Shown here in pieces: positions 1 to 8,958 of a stretch of DNA of 10,510 bases (the stretch's first letter is position 1; the number at the start of each line of letters is the position of its first letter). The notes under the pieces are model-generated. The model made no database searches. It had not been told where the DNA came from and saw nothing but the letters and a program-made list of their open reading frames with translations. This DNA is from Candidatus Roizmanbacteria bacterium CG_4_10_14_0_8_um_filter_33_9 (GTDB taxonomy: Bacteria > Patescibacteriota > Microgenomatia > UBA1406 > GWC2-37-13): the NCBI GenBank assembly GCA_002785065.1, contig PFLI01000166.1:1-10510 (forward strand). Direction: 5' to 3'. Position numbers and translations under genes: made by a program.

Positions 1-1210
1 ATAGTTTGGGTTTAAAAGTTGACAGGAACCCATTGCCAATAACTAACCTATCAGGGTTTTTTGCAATTCCGATTAAAGGTATATTTTTCCCTATTGAGTT
101 TAATAGTTGTTTAATAACTGTTACTTGAGGTCGTCCTCCATCAAGTATTATTAAATCAGGCTTCGGCCATTTATTATTCATTCTTCTCTTGATGACTTCC
201 TCTAGCATTTCAAAATCAGATTGAGAGTCGAGTCTTTTAATTTTAAACTTTCGATATTGAGATTTGTCCAGTAATCCATTGCTGTTAACTACCATTGATC
301 CGGTTGCTTGTTTTTGAGATAGATTGCTTATGTCAAAACATTCAATTCGGAAAAGTTTATTTAAGTTAGGAAACAAGGGTTTTAATAAGTTGTATAACTG
401 GAGTGAATTATCAAAGGCAATATGTGTAAATTCTTCATGAGTAAAAGTTCGAAAATGTATAAGAAAATTAAAGTGAGTAATGGAATTTCTGATAGAAATT
501 GCAGATTCATAATCTTGTTTTAACGTTAATAAAGAAAGTTTTTTATACAAACTTTTTAAAACTGGGTCTGTATTTCCTTTTAAAATGTTAACAATAGTTC
601 TAATATGTTCTCTATACAGATATTTTTGTTGTTTTTTTTCATGTTCATCCTCCAATTTGTTTATTACATTTGGACACGGATTACACAATCCTATTTTATG
701 ATAAAAACACGCTTTTGATGTTATTTTTGTTTGGGTGCAAAAAGGAATTACTTTTCGAAGGGATCGGATAAGAATTTCTACATCTTTTGAACTGCTAAAT
801 GGACCAAAATAGAGAGATTTGTTATCATATTCTTTTCTAACGGTCAATATTTTTGGATATTCATCACCTTTCGTAACCTTAATATATAGATACGATTTTC
901 CGTCTTTCCAGATCACATTGTATTTGGGATGATGTTTTTGTATCAATGAAGCCTCGAGTAAAAGTGCGTTAAACTCACAATCAACTGAAATGTACTCTAG
1001 TTTGTTTGAATTATCAAATATCGCCCTTTCCTTTAAAATATTTTTTGCATTTTCAAGATGTGAAAGAATTCGAGCCTTTATATTATTCGATTTACCAATA
1101 TAAAGGTAGACATTATCTTTTTTAAAAAGGTAGACACCATTTGAAGCAGGCAGAGAATGAAACGTAGACTTATCAACTGGAGCGGATAGTTTGATTGTTT
1201 GAATAGTCAT
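1..1210 (-). CDS. uvrC: UvrC, excinuclease ABC subunit C (3' end cut off by window edge)
   Basis: UvrC is the nuclease subunit of nucleotide excision repair. It is recruited by DNA-bound UvrB and cuts on both sides of the lesion. I translated 403 residues. An N-terminal GIY-YIG nuclease domain is visible (GVY at 25-27, YIGK at 37-40, and the LLLE glutamate E86). A Y-F-G-P-F block follows near 116, then a Cys-rich stretch at about 168-179 (C-x2-H/Y...C-x2-PC). A UVR (UvrB-binding) motif lies at about 216-247. The RNase H-like endonuclease domain starts with RIECFDIS (288-295, D293) and LDGG (356-359, D357), which match the first and later catalytic aspartates. The catalytic His and the HhH domain lie beyond position 1. 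The segment between UVR and RIECFD is only about 44 residues, far shorter than usual. The ATG at 1210 is fixed because an in-frame TAA lies two codons upstream. The gene overlaps the upstream gene by 38 bp and has no clear ribosome binding site. Confidence 0.95.
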   Translation of the reverse strand, partial: MTIQTIKLSAPVDKSTFHSLPASNGVYLFKKDNVYLYIGKSNNIKARILSHLENAKNILKERAIFDNSNKLEYISVDCEFNALLLEASLIQKHHPKYNVIWKDGKSYLYIKVTKGDEYPKILTVRKEYDNKSLYFGPFSSSKDVEILIRSLRKVIPFCTQTKITSKACFYHKIGLCNPCPNVINKLEDEHEKKQQKYLYREHIRTIVNILKGNTDPVLKSLYKKLSLLTLKQDYESAISIRNSITHFNFLIHFRTFTHEEFTHIAFDNSLQLYNLLKPLFPNLNKLFRIECFDISNLSQKQATGSMVVNSNGLLDKSQYRKFKIKRLDSQSDFEMLEEVIKRRMNNKWPKPDLIILDGGRPQVTVIKQLLNSIGKNIPLIGIAKNPDRLVIGNGFLSTFKPKL

Positions 1211-2090
1211 TCTTTAATAATGAATTTAAAATATAAGTCATCCAAATAAAAAAAGGAACGGTAAATGTATACGGTACGGAAATATGTAACAAGGATTGAA
1301 CAAGTTGAAAAATAATTGATACTGTTATTGCATGTAGCGATATCTGAAATATCCGCTTAACCGAAAACTTATAAATATGTAAAAACATAAACAGGTAATA
1401 AATTAATATCGAAAAAAACAACAAATATATTATTAATGCGACAAGATACACCAAAGTTGTAAGAATCGGAAAAAATATAAGAAAAAATCCAAATATTATA
1501 TATAGGAAAATGGAAATATGAGGAAGATATGCTTTGAATGATTCAATAAAACGCAGATATACTGTTTTATTAATTACATAATATCCAGTAATTTCTTTGA
1601 GCGAAAATGTTTGAAAATCGTTTTTTGCATCTTTTAAATTATTCATAATGTATATATTGTTTTTAGTTATTACTATTGAAGACTGATAATCAATCAATGA
1701 GGAATAAGTATTTTTTGTATCAAAGACCAACAAATGCTTGCTATCGATCGAATAGTTAATTGTTTTTGGAATATCCACATAATAAGGTTCATCAACATTC
1801 GTTCGAAGTATTCCGTCTTTTATAGTCAAAGCAAGACCGTCGGGGAAAAGATCCTTTACGAGTTCATAGTTAATTTGAGATTTATTAAAAAATGTTGTTA
1901 TTTCAATAACAAGCGGCGTAAATGTAATAATTGTATAGATACATATCAATAGAAAAATTAAACAGAATAAATAACGAAAAGAAAACATAAGTGTTTTTAT
2001 GTGCAAAGATTCATAAAAGGGTATGTCAAAAAGACTTTGATATATATACGTTTTAAAAACAAAAAGTGAATTTCTTAATTTTTTTATCAT
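1173..2090 (-). CDS. DUF1189-like multi-pass membrane protein
   Basis: This is a 305-residue membrane protein of unknown function. A short cytoplasmic N-terminus is followed by a strong membrane segment at about 37-63, then a soluble, probably external domain at about 64-187. A hydrophobic C-terminal half follows, with about four segments near 188-210, 212-238, 247-268 and 272-291. The N-terminus has the S-L-F-D-I-P-F-Y-E-S pattern (19-28). The external domain opens with L-F-P-D-G-L-x-L-T-I-K-D-G-I-L (81-95) and N-x-D-E-P (98-102). This arrangement resembles the DUF1189 family, a recognition made from memory of family patterns and not from a search. No catalytic residues are evident. It starts 29 bp after the transglutaminase-like gene and its 3' end overlaps uvrC by 38 bp, so it is probably co-transcribed and possibly translationally coupled. 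A role with the neighbouring membrane-anchored transglutaminase-like protein is plausible but unproven. Confidence 0.8.
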   Translation of the reverse strand: MIKKLRNSLFVFKTYIYQSLFDIPFYESLHIKTLMFSFRYLFCLIFLLICIYTIITFTPLVIEITTFFNKSQINYELVKDLFPDGLALTIKDGILRTNVDEPYYVDIPKTINYSIDSKHLLVFDTKNTYSSLIDYQSSIVITKNNIYIMNNLKDAKNDFQTFSLKEITGYYVINKTVYLRFIESFKAYLPHISIFLYIIFGFFLIFFPILTTLVYLVALIIYLLFFSILIYYLFMFLHIYKFSVKRIFQISLHAITVSIIFQLVQSLLHISVPYTFTVPFFIWMTYILNSLLKNDYSNNQTIRSS

Positions 2091-2104
2091 AGTTACAATT
2101 TTAT

Positions 2105-2118
2105 GTAAATATATTTAC
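2105..2118. repeat. 14-bp perfect palindrome in the gap before the DUF1189-like gene
   Basis: GTAAATATATTTAC reads the same on both strands and occupies half of the 29-bp gap between the transglutaminase-like stop codon and the DUF1189-like start codon. It could be an operator or a small mRNA hairpin. In such an A+T-rich region a chance origin is also reasonable, and it carries no T-run to suggest a terminator. Confidence 0.35.
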
Positions 2119-2119
2119 T

Positions 2120-3955
2120 TTATTTATATGAAAAGAGTTTAATAATAACATAAATGATAATAATCACACCAATTACTATGAGGATATTTTGTAAAAGAAG
2201 AAACTGGAGTGGGACAACTTTTATAGAAATAGAACTAATTACATTTGAATTCGAATAGAACAATAAGTTCGTATTTACTTTTTTCCATTTATCCATTAAT
2301 TCATATTCAATAGTAAATTCTTTTTTTTCATTAGGTGCTAGTTTATCTACGAGTAACGAACTTGGTTTTAAAAGGATCCCTGTGGATGATAACGTAATTG
2401 GATAATTCCACATATATGTATTACCTGTATTTTCAATTGATACCTTTATTTGAAATACATTTTGTGAATTAACTGGAATAGACTGCTGAGTTTGCGTTAT
2501 TGAGACTGATTTATTTTCTTTTGCTAGCTCACTTGAAGGTGTAATTTGAATATCCTGAGAATTTTCATCAAGTTTATAACTACCAGCAGGATACGGATAA
2601 TCAGACTTTTTGCCATGTATTGCAAATACAATATGATTTAAATCGAGCGAAGAAAAATAATCGATTCCTGATGTATTTTCCCACGTTGGGTCTAAAGGCA
2701 CCCAGATTTGGTTTTTTTCGTCGAAATACTCAGGCCAAGAATGTAAGACGTCCGACTTAGTAGAAAGTGGACGAAGATATATATCACTTGTAAATCCATA
2801 CCCTTGTAATTCTCTTGCGTAAAAACCGTTTTCTTTTGCCAATGAAATAAACAAGTCAGAAAATTCGGTACAAACAGCCTGGTCAGGATACTTAAGTGCT
2901 TCAGAAGCTCCCAATCTACTGATTTTAGAAGAAAGTCTGCCATAGTTATATTTCAATTTTGAAACAACAAAAGAATATATTGATGCAATTGAATTATAGT
3001 TTTTATATTGAGAAAAATTAGATATAGTCCAATTCTTATCCTGAGTTAGTAAATATTTTTTTTGTGTAAGAAAAAACTTCAAAATTTCAGTTTTAATATT
3101 TTCTCTTGGTTGTGCATATACTTGTATCAACGAGTCAAAAACAATATCTTTTGTTTCTTTTGGATTTAAAAAATATCTCCCTATATAATTTCCATCTTCA
3201 TCAAGGAATGTTTTATCAGGTTTGGGAATAATCGAATTTATATATATTTTCTGATACAAAGTATCCGGTGGTAAAGCAATATCGGTATAAACTTTTGTAT
3301 AATTAGGATTATTAAGATGATAGCGAAGTATTGTTTTGTACATCTGATAAGAACCAAAAACAGCATAAATTGTTTTATTTTTCGGATCGTTCCAAATAAT
3401 TTGATCTCCAGAAATGGTGTCAGGATGAGGTTTTGAAATTGAAATTTTTTTGTTTTGCGATAGAGGAATATGAACAGTAACCTTATAATCCCCTTCTTTG
3501 CGATTTTCAATTGTTGGAATAATTACTTCCCATGTATTTCCACTCGCTTTAAATAAATTTGATTGTAGAAATTCAAGATAAAACGTATTGGTTATATTTA
3601 AACCAATCAATGGATCTGAAAATTCCATTTTTATACTCTGATTAGCATCTGACAATGAAATTATTTCTTTAATTGGACCATTATCATCTGAAACTTTGAT
3701 GTTTCCAATTTGAAACGTTTTTGGAAAAATAAGCGAAAATGTTTTAATATATAAATCTGGTTTTAAATTTGTGATTTTTATACTGAATGAAACACGAGTC
3801 GTTAAACTTTCTTTTTCTAAAGTGGGGTAATAATGTACATCGTAAACAGTTCTAAAATCAGACGCATATATTGAAGTTATCGATATAAAACAAAAAACGA
3901 ACAAGAAAGTAGTAATTTTAAGACCAGATATAATAATTTTATATTTTTGATACAT
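2120..3955 (-). CDS. Secreted, membrane-anchored transglutaminase-like superfamily protein
   Basis: This 611-residue protein has a signal peptide (basic residues at 2-13, hydrophobic core at about 14-30, possible cleavage after A31). A long, probably beta-rich external region runs to about 290. The transglutaminase-like core spans about 325-450. Its triad is clear: C362 in A-V-C-T-E-F-S, H405 in L-H-S-W-P-E-Y, and D422 in W-V-P-L-D-P-T-W. After that comes a predicted Ig/CARDB-like beta domain (about 485-582), with I-E-N-T-G-N at 507-512. A final membrane helix (about 584-606) leaves a tiny cytoplasmic tail. The enzyme core should thus sit outside the cell, tethered to the membrane. Family members act as cysteine proteases, amidases or crosslinkers, and the substrate cannot be told here. 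Its first 17 bp overlap the end of uvrA, and it lacks a Shine-Dalgarno sequence, suggesting coupled translation. The triad is intact, so activity is likely. Confidence 0.88.
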   Translation of the reverse strand: MYQKYKIIISGLKITTFLFVFCFISITSIYASDFRTVYDVHYYPTLEKESLTTRVSFSIKITNLKPDLYIKTFSLIFPKTFQIGNIKVSDDNGPIKEIISLSDANQSIKMEFSDPLIGLNITNTFYLEFLQSNLFKASGNTWEVIIPTIENRKEGDYKVTVHIPLSQNKKISISKPHPDTISGDQIIWNDPKNKTIYAVFGSYQMYKTILRYHLNNPNYTKVYTDIALPPDTLYQKIYINSIIPKPDKTFLDEDGNYIGRYFLNPKETKDIVFDSLIQVYAQPRENIKTEILKFFLTQKKYLLTQDKNWTISNFSQYKNYNSIASIYSFVVSKLKYNYGRLSSKISRLGASEALKYPDQAVCTEFSDLFISLAKENGFYARELQGYGFTSDIYLRPLSTKSDVLHSWPEYFDEKNQIWVPLDPTWENTSGIDYFSSLDLNHIVFAIHGKKSDYPYPAGSYKLDENSQDIQITPSSELAKENKSVSITQTQQSIPVNSQNVFQIKVSIENTGNTYMWNYPITLSSTGILLKPSSLLVDKLAPNEKKEFTIEYELMDKWKKVNTNLLFYSNSNVISSISIKVVPLQFLLLQNILIVIGVIIIIYVIIKLFSYK

Positions 3956-6815
3956 ACTGGGCTGTAAAAGATGATGGTACTTTCATAATACCATTAAGTG
4001 AACCTTGATAGAGTACATTACCTCCCTTGTCGCCTCCTTCAGGACCAAGGTCAATAATATATTGACAATTTTTAATGACATCAATATTATGTTCAATAAT
4101 AACAACAGTGCTTCCCCTGTCAACAAGCTCATATAACGTATGCAATAGCTTGTCAATATCATACATATGCAAACCAGTTGTCGGTTCATCTAATATATAA
4201 AATGTTCTACCATTATCTTTTCTTGAAAGTTCATTAGCTAGCTTGATTCGTTGTGCTTCTCCTCCTGAAAAGGTAGGAGCTGGTTGACCCAATTGAATAT
4301 AACCTAACCCAACGCTTTTTAAGAATGAAAGTTTATTTGCGATAATATAATGATTTTGAAAAAAATAATACGCATCATCTATCGTCATACTTAACACATC
4401 ATATATGTTTTTATCTTTAAACCTAATCTCCAGTGTTTCTTTATTATATCGATGTCCCTCGCAAACATCACAAGTTATATAAACGTCTGGTAAAAACTGC
4501 ATTTGAATTCGAATCAAACCCGTTCCTTGACATTTTTCACACCTTCCCCCCTTTATATTAAAAGAAAATCTTCCCTTTTTGTATCCTTGAGATTTTGCAT
4601 CTGATGTCTGCGAATATAACTCACGTATATTGTCAAATATACCTACGTACGTGGCTGGATTTGAACGTGGAGTACGCCCGATTGGTCCTTGATCAACAAG
4701 ATAAACCCTATCGATATACTGATATCCAAGCAATCGTGAAAATTCTCCTATTGTTCCATGATAATTTCCATCCAGATAATATTTAAGAGCAGGATAAAGG
4801 GTTTCAGTGACTAGCGTTGACTTTCCAGAACCAGAAACACCGGTTACTGCAATAAGATTTCCTATTGGAATTTTTATATCAATTTTTTTTAAATTAAACT
4901 GTGATGCTCCCTGCAAATCAATCCATCCACGGTTAATCTGCATATCTCTTTTTTGAATATCAATTTGTTTTCTTCCTGTAAGGTAAGCGCCGGTAAGTGA
5001 CTTTTTATCTGTTTTCATTTTTACAAGAGTACCAGAAAAAATGAGATGACCACCAGCTTTACCTGCTTTAGGTCCAAGTTCAATGGTGTAATCAGCATTT
5101 TCAATTGTTTCACGGTCATGTTCAACAATCATCACACTATTCCCTAAATCTCTCAGATTTTTAAGGGTATGAATAAGTGCGTCAACATCTTTTGGATGTA
5201 GTCCGATTGATGGTTCATCAAGAACATACAAAACACCTGTAAGACCTGTACCGAGCTGAGATGCTAAACGGATTCTTTGTAGTTCTCCCCCCGAAAGTGT
5301 CTTAGCGGTTCTACTTATAGTTAAATAGGAAAGTCCTACATTATTGAGAAATGAAAGTCGGACATTAATCTCTTTAATAATAAGTTTAGCCACTTCATTT
5401 TCGTATGAATTTACTTTAGTTGTAAATATAGAAAAATAACCGGCTAAATCATAAATACTTTTATCAGCTAAATCAATAATGTTGTCATTTTGTATGGTAA
5501 CAGCCAATATTTCCGGTTTTAAACGTTTTCCACGACATTCAGAACAAATTTCTTCACGAACGAATTTATTAACTTCTATATCTTCATGTTGCGTCTGTGA
5601 GTCATAAAATCGATTTTCTATTTCATTTATAACACCTTTGTACATGTCAACTATTCCGGTAATTTTTCCAAATCGATTGCTTCCAGTAACTTTATATTGT
5701 TTTGGTGATCCATATAGCAGTAGATTTTGTTTTTCTTTGGGCAATTGAGAAATGGGTACATCAAGATTAATTTGTTCTTCAAAACACATCTGTTTAAAAA
5801 TACGAACATGCCATGAATCTTGAAAATACAATTTACTATATGGTAAAATTCCACCTTCTTTTATGGTAAGTCTTTCATTTAATACAAGTTTTGGATCTAC
5901 TTTGTACACTGTCCCCAGCCCTTTACATGTTTCACATGCACCAAGAGGGGAATTAAAGGAAAACATTCGCGGTTCAAGCTCAAGTAAAGAATAGTTACAT
6001 ATAGGGCACGCAAGTTTTTCAGAAAATAAGTGTTCTTTTTCTTTTTCAAATGCCAACAATACGAGTCCTCCTGAAAGCTGAAGCGCCTGTTCAATACTGT
6101 GCGTTAAACGGGAGTTGAAGTTTGCAAGGAATACGGTATCTTTTAGTTGGGAAGAGGAAAATGAAAAACGATCAATTTCAACATCAATAGAGTGCTTATT
6201 TGTTTTAAGTAAATTGATTTCATCAGTTTGTAGGTTGTACTGTTTAGAGTCGAGGCGGATAGTGTTATATCCTTTACTCGCAATATTATTTAATAGTTCT
6301 TTAAACTCCCCCTTTCTATTTTTTACTATAGGACCTAATATTGAAAAAGTGTGTGGTTTCTTTGAATTACCCTTTGACAAGTTAATAATAAGTTCACTAA
6401 TCTTACGGGATATTTCATCTAATGACATCCTGGAAATTTCAACTTTACATTTAGGACAATGAGGATGTCCGATACGTGCAAATAATAAGCGAAGAAAATC
6501 AAAAATCTCCGTAATTGTTCCAACTGTCGATCTCGGATTGTGTGAAGAGCTTTTCTGATCTATGGAAATAGAGGGAGATAGACCTTCAATAAAATCAACA
6601 TCAGGTTTATCCATTATGCCTAAAAATTGGCGTGCATAAGCAGTTAAAGACTCAACATATCTTCTTTGACCTTCAGCATAAATAGTATCGAATGCAAGAG
6701 ATGATTTTCCCGAACCTGAAACACCGGTTATTACGACCAACTTATTCTTGGGAATTTCAAGGCTCAGATTTTTTAAGTTATGTTGACGTGCTCCTTTTAT
6801 TTTTAAGTAATCCAT
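3939..6815 (-). CDS. uvrA: UvrA, excinuclease ABC subunit A (damage-sensing ATPase)
   Basis: UvrA is the dimeric ABC-type ATPase that finds bulky DNA lesions and loads UvrB. At 958 residues it has full family length with both ATPase modules. Module I has Walker A G-V-S-G-S-G-K-S at 31-38, the signature L-S-G-G-E at 507-511, and Walker B V-L-D-E-P at 531-535. Module II has Walker A at 659-666, the signature F-S-G-G-E at 849-853, and Walker B I-L-D-E-P at 874-878. Zinc-type cysteine pairs are present at 120/123, 270/273, 294/297, 424/427, 759/762 and 782/785. The UvrB-binding and insertion regions lie between the first Walker A and its signature, as in the family. It begins 8 bp after the uvrB stop codon, with only a weak purine-rich stretch upstream. 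Nothing is truncated and no key residue is missing. Confidence 0.98.
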   Translation of the reverse strand: MDYLKIKGARQHNLKNLSLEIPKNKLVVITGVSGSGKSSLAFDTIYAEGQRRYVESLTAYARQFLGIMDKPDVDFIEGLSPSISIDQKSSSHNPRSTVGTITEIFDFLRLLFARIGHPHCPKCKVEISRMSLDEISRKISELIINLSKGNSKKPHTFSILGPIVKNRKGEFKELLNNIASKGYNTIRLDSKQYNLQTDEINLLKTNKHSIDVEIDRFSFSSSQLKDTVFLANFNSRLTHSIEQALQLSGGLVLLAFEKEKEHLFSEKLACPICNYSLLELEPRMFSFNSPLGACETCKGLGTVYKVDPKLVLNERLTIKEGGILPYSKLYFQDSWHVRIFKQMCFEEQINLDVPISQLPKEKQNLLLYGSPKQYKVTGSNRFGKITGIVDMYKGVINEIENRFYDSQTQHEDIEVNKFVREEICSECRGKRLKPEILAVTIQNDNIIDLADKSIYDLAGYFSIFTTKVNSYENEVAKLIIKEINVRLSFLNNVGLSYLTISRTAKTLSGGELQRIRLASQLGTGLTGVLYVLDEPSIGLHPKDVDALIHTLKNLRDLGNSVMIVEHDRETIENADYTIELGPKAGKAGGHLIFSGTLVKMKTDKKSLTGAYLTGRKQIDIQKRDMQINRGWIDLQGASQFNLKKIDIKIPIGNLIAVTGVSGSGKSTLVTETLYPALKYYLDGNYHGTIGEFSRLLGYQYIDRVYLVDQGPIGRTPRSNPATYVGIFDNIRELYSQTSDAKSQGYKKGRFSFNIKGGRCEKCQGTGLIRIQMQFLPDVYITCDVCEGHRYNKETLEIRFKDKNIYDVLSMTIDDAYYFFQNHYIIANKLSFLKSVGLGYIQLGQPAPTFSGGEAQRIKLANELSRKDNGRTFYILDEPTTGLHMYDIDKLLHTLYELVDRGSTVVIIEHNIDVIKNCQYIIDLGPEGGDKGGNVLYQGSLNGIMKVPSSFTAQYVSKI

Positions 6816-6823
6816 ATTTATTT

Positions 6824-8845
6824 TTATAATTTCTTCATTTCCTTGATTTTATCCCGAATCTTAATTGCCAGCTCAAAATTCATTTCTTCAGCAAAGTGTT
6901 TCATATCTTTCTCAAGTTTCTTGATTATTTTTTTGGTGTCATATGGTGTCAATGAATCAAAGTTGATGTTATCAACCTCACTTTCATAATAGGTTTTATT
7001 AACTTCTTTAACCATATTTGATTGTAAATCTTGTTCAACTATTTTTTCCCGGATGGGTTTATATATAGTAATAGGTGTTATATTATGTTTCTTGTTATAC
7101 ACTATTTGGTATTCTCTTCTTCTGTCAATCTCATCAATAGCATATTTCATGGATCTTGTAATAGAGTCTGCATACATAATAACTTCACCGGAGATGTTAC
7201 GGGCAGCTCGTCCCATTGTTTGAATAAGGGCGGTTTTCGAACGTAGAAAGCCTTCTTTATCTGCATCAAGTATGGCTACCAAATACACTTCAGGTAAATC
7301 AAGACCTTCTCGTAGTAAGTTTACTCCTATAAGAACATCAAAACTCCCTTTTCTTAAATTATACAGGATATTTGACCGTTCTAAGGTTTCAACGTCAGAA
7401 TGAAGGTATTCAGCTTTTATATGTTTTTCCTTTAAATAGAAAGCTAAATCTTCAGCAACTTTTTTAGTTAATGTTGTTACTAATATTTTCTGTTTTTTCA
7501 ACACTCTTTTTTCAATTTCCTGAATAAGGTCGATTACTTCATCAACTGCTGGACGAACAGTGATTTGAGGATCAATTATTCCGGTAGGCCGTATGAGCTG
7601 TTCAACAACGATGCTCTGTTCCTTTCTCGCCTCATTCAGCTCCCATTCATCAGGGGTAGCAGATGTATAAATAATATGGGGTGGAATTTTATAAAATTCT
7701 TCAAATCGAAGCGGTCTGTTGTCAAATGCTGCTTTGAGTCGAAAACCAAAATCAACAAGCATTTTTTTTCGGGAAAAATCTCCGTTAAACATTCCGCTTA
7801 TCTGGGGTACACTCATATGCGATTCGTCGATACAAACAAGAAATTTATCTCCATATGTTTTCTTAAAATAATCAAGAAGTGAAAAAGGCGGATCGCCTTT
7901 TTTTCTTCCATCAAAGTAACGTGAATAATTTTCAATTCCGTTTACATATCCAATTTCCTTAATCATTTCCAGATCATAATTAACTCGTCGAAGAAGGCGC
8001 TCAGCTTCTGGCATATGACCGTTCCTTTTTAATGCCTCATATTCCTGTTTCAGATCTTTTCTAATTTCTTTCTCAGCTTTTTCCATTACATCCGGTTCAG
8101 GTACAAAATGTTTTGCAGGGTAGAGAATCAAGCCTGGAAGCGATTCTGTTTGTTCTGATTTTCCCGTAAGTGGATCTATTTGAAATATTGATAAAACATT
8201 TTCATCAGCAATGGTAATACGATATCCATAATCTTCATATGCAGGATATATATCGATGTATGAGCCACGTATTCTAAATGTCCCTCGTTTAAAATCATAT
8301 TCGGAGCGTTCATATTGGAGCTGAACTAAGCGGCTGGTAATATCCTTTATCGTTGACTTTTGCTTCACTTTTAACAAAAGAACTGATTTTCCGTATTCAA
8401 GTGGAGAACCTATATTGTAAATACAAGAGACTGATGCAACAACAATGACATCATTTCTCGTTAAAATATTTGCAGTGGATTTCAATCGAAGTTTGTCAAT
8501 TAATTCATTAATTTGAGCTTCTTTTTCAATATAGGTGTCTGTTTGGGGAAGATAAGCCTCGGGTTGATAGTAGTCATAGTAAGAAACAAAGTATGATACA
8601 GCGTTTTGTGGAAAAAAATCTCTCATTTCCTGATACACCTGACCTGCAAGCGTCTTGTTATGCGAAATTACGAGTGTGGGGAGTTGTAAACGCTCAATAA
8701 CATTCGCGATGGTAAATGTTTTTCCTGAACCCGTTACGCCGAGCAATACCTGGTTTTTTAAACCTTTAGTAATACCTTCACATAGTTGATTTATAGCACG
8801 AGGCTGATCTCCTGTAGGTTTGAAAGATGATTTTAAAACAAACAT
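6824..8845 (-). CDS. uvrB: UvrB, excinuclease ABC subunit B (damage-verification helicase)
   Basis: UvrB is handed the damaged DNA by UvrA, checks the lesion with its beta-hairpin, and recruits UvrC. I start it at the ATG at 8845 (673 residues), because M-F-x-L-K-S-S-F-K-P-T-G-D-Q-P matches where family members begin. A TTG further upstream (8896) would add 17 residues unlike the family and would sit about at the predicted transcription start. Visible motifs in this numbering are: Walker A G-V-T-G-S-G-K-T at 36-43, beta-hairpin Y-Y-D-Y-Y-Q-P-E-A-Y at 89-98, DESH at 340-343, L-L-R-E-G-L-D-L-P-E near 510-519, Q-T-M-G-R-A-A-R at 542-549, and a C-terminal UVR motif at about 636-671 that mirrors the one in UvrC. 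It is the first gene of the leftward operon, with uvrA 8 bp downstream. No SOS (LexA-type) box was seen upstream. Confidence 0.97.
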   Translation of the reverse strand: MFVLKSSFKPTGDQPRAINQLCEGITKGLKNQVLLGVTGSGKTFTIANVIERLQLPTLVISHNKTLAGQVYQEMRDFFPQNAVSYFVSYYDYYQPEAYLPQTDTYIEKEAQINELIDKLRLKSTANILTRNDVIVVASVSCIYNIGSPLEYGKSVLLLKVKQKSTIKDITSRLVQLQYERSEYDFKRGTFRIRGSYIDIYPAYEDYGYRITIADENVLSIFQIDPLTGKSEQTESLPGLILYPAKHFVPEPDVMEKAEKEIRKDLKQEYEALKRNGHMPEAERLLRRVNYDLEMIKEIGYVNGIENYSRYFDGRKKGDPPFSLLDYFKKTYGDKFLVCIDESHMSVPQISGMFNGDFSRKKMLVDFGFRLKAAFDNRPLRFEEFYKIPPHIIYTSATPDEWELNEARKEQSIVVEQLIRPTGIIDPQITVRPAVDEVIDLIQEIEKRVLKKQKILVTTLTKKVAEDLAFYLKEKHIKAEYLHSDVETLERSNILYNLRKGSFDVLIGVNLLREGLDLPEVYLVAILDADKEGFLRSKTALIQTMGRAARNISGEVIMYADSITRSMKYAIDEIDRRREYQIVYNKKHNITPITIYKPIREKIVEQDLQSNMVKEVNKTYYESEVDNINFDSLTPYDTKKIIKKLEKDMKHFAEEMNFELAIKIRDKIKEMKKL

Positions 8846-8898
8846 AATATCGATATAGTCATTTCCTGTAAGGGAATCCAAACTAATTGTAACCAATA

Positions 8899-8907
8899 AT
8901 TATATCA
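8899..8907 (-). promoter_or_regulatory. Extended -10 promoter element for the uvrB operon
   Basis: On the minus strand the sequence reads TGATATAAT, a perfect extended -10 (TGN plus TATAAT). No good -35 box stands 17 bp upstream (TTTTAT), as is common for extended -10 promoters. Transcription would start around 8892, giving a leader of roughly 47 nt before the uvrB ATG at 8845. This is a motif-based prediction only. Confidence 0.5.
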
Positions 8908-8958
8908 AATATATGTAACAAATAAAATATAGAAGATTAATAGGTTCTTGAGAATACA

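Noticed and set aside
6115..6462. 115-codon open frame on the plus strand opposite uvrA
   Set aside because: It is fully antisense to a conserved part of uvrA, has no recognisable protein features, and is expected by chance opposite a conserved gene.
7565..7882. 105-codon open frame on the plus strand opposite uvrB
   Set aside because: It is fully antisense to conserved uvrB helicase sequence, with no promoter, ribosome site or family resemblance.
8833..8862. Nine-codon leader frame (M-T-I-S-I-L-C-L-F) overlapping the uvrB start
   Set aside because: An AGGA lies only about 2 nt before its ATG, too close for initiation, and nothing indicates regulation; likely chance.
8846..8896. 17-residue N-terminal extension of UvrB from a TTG
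   Set aside because: Residues do not resemble UvrB, the start codon is rare, and the predicted transcription start lies at about the same place.
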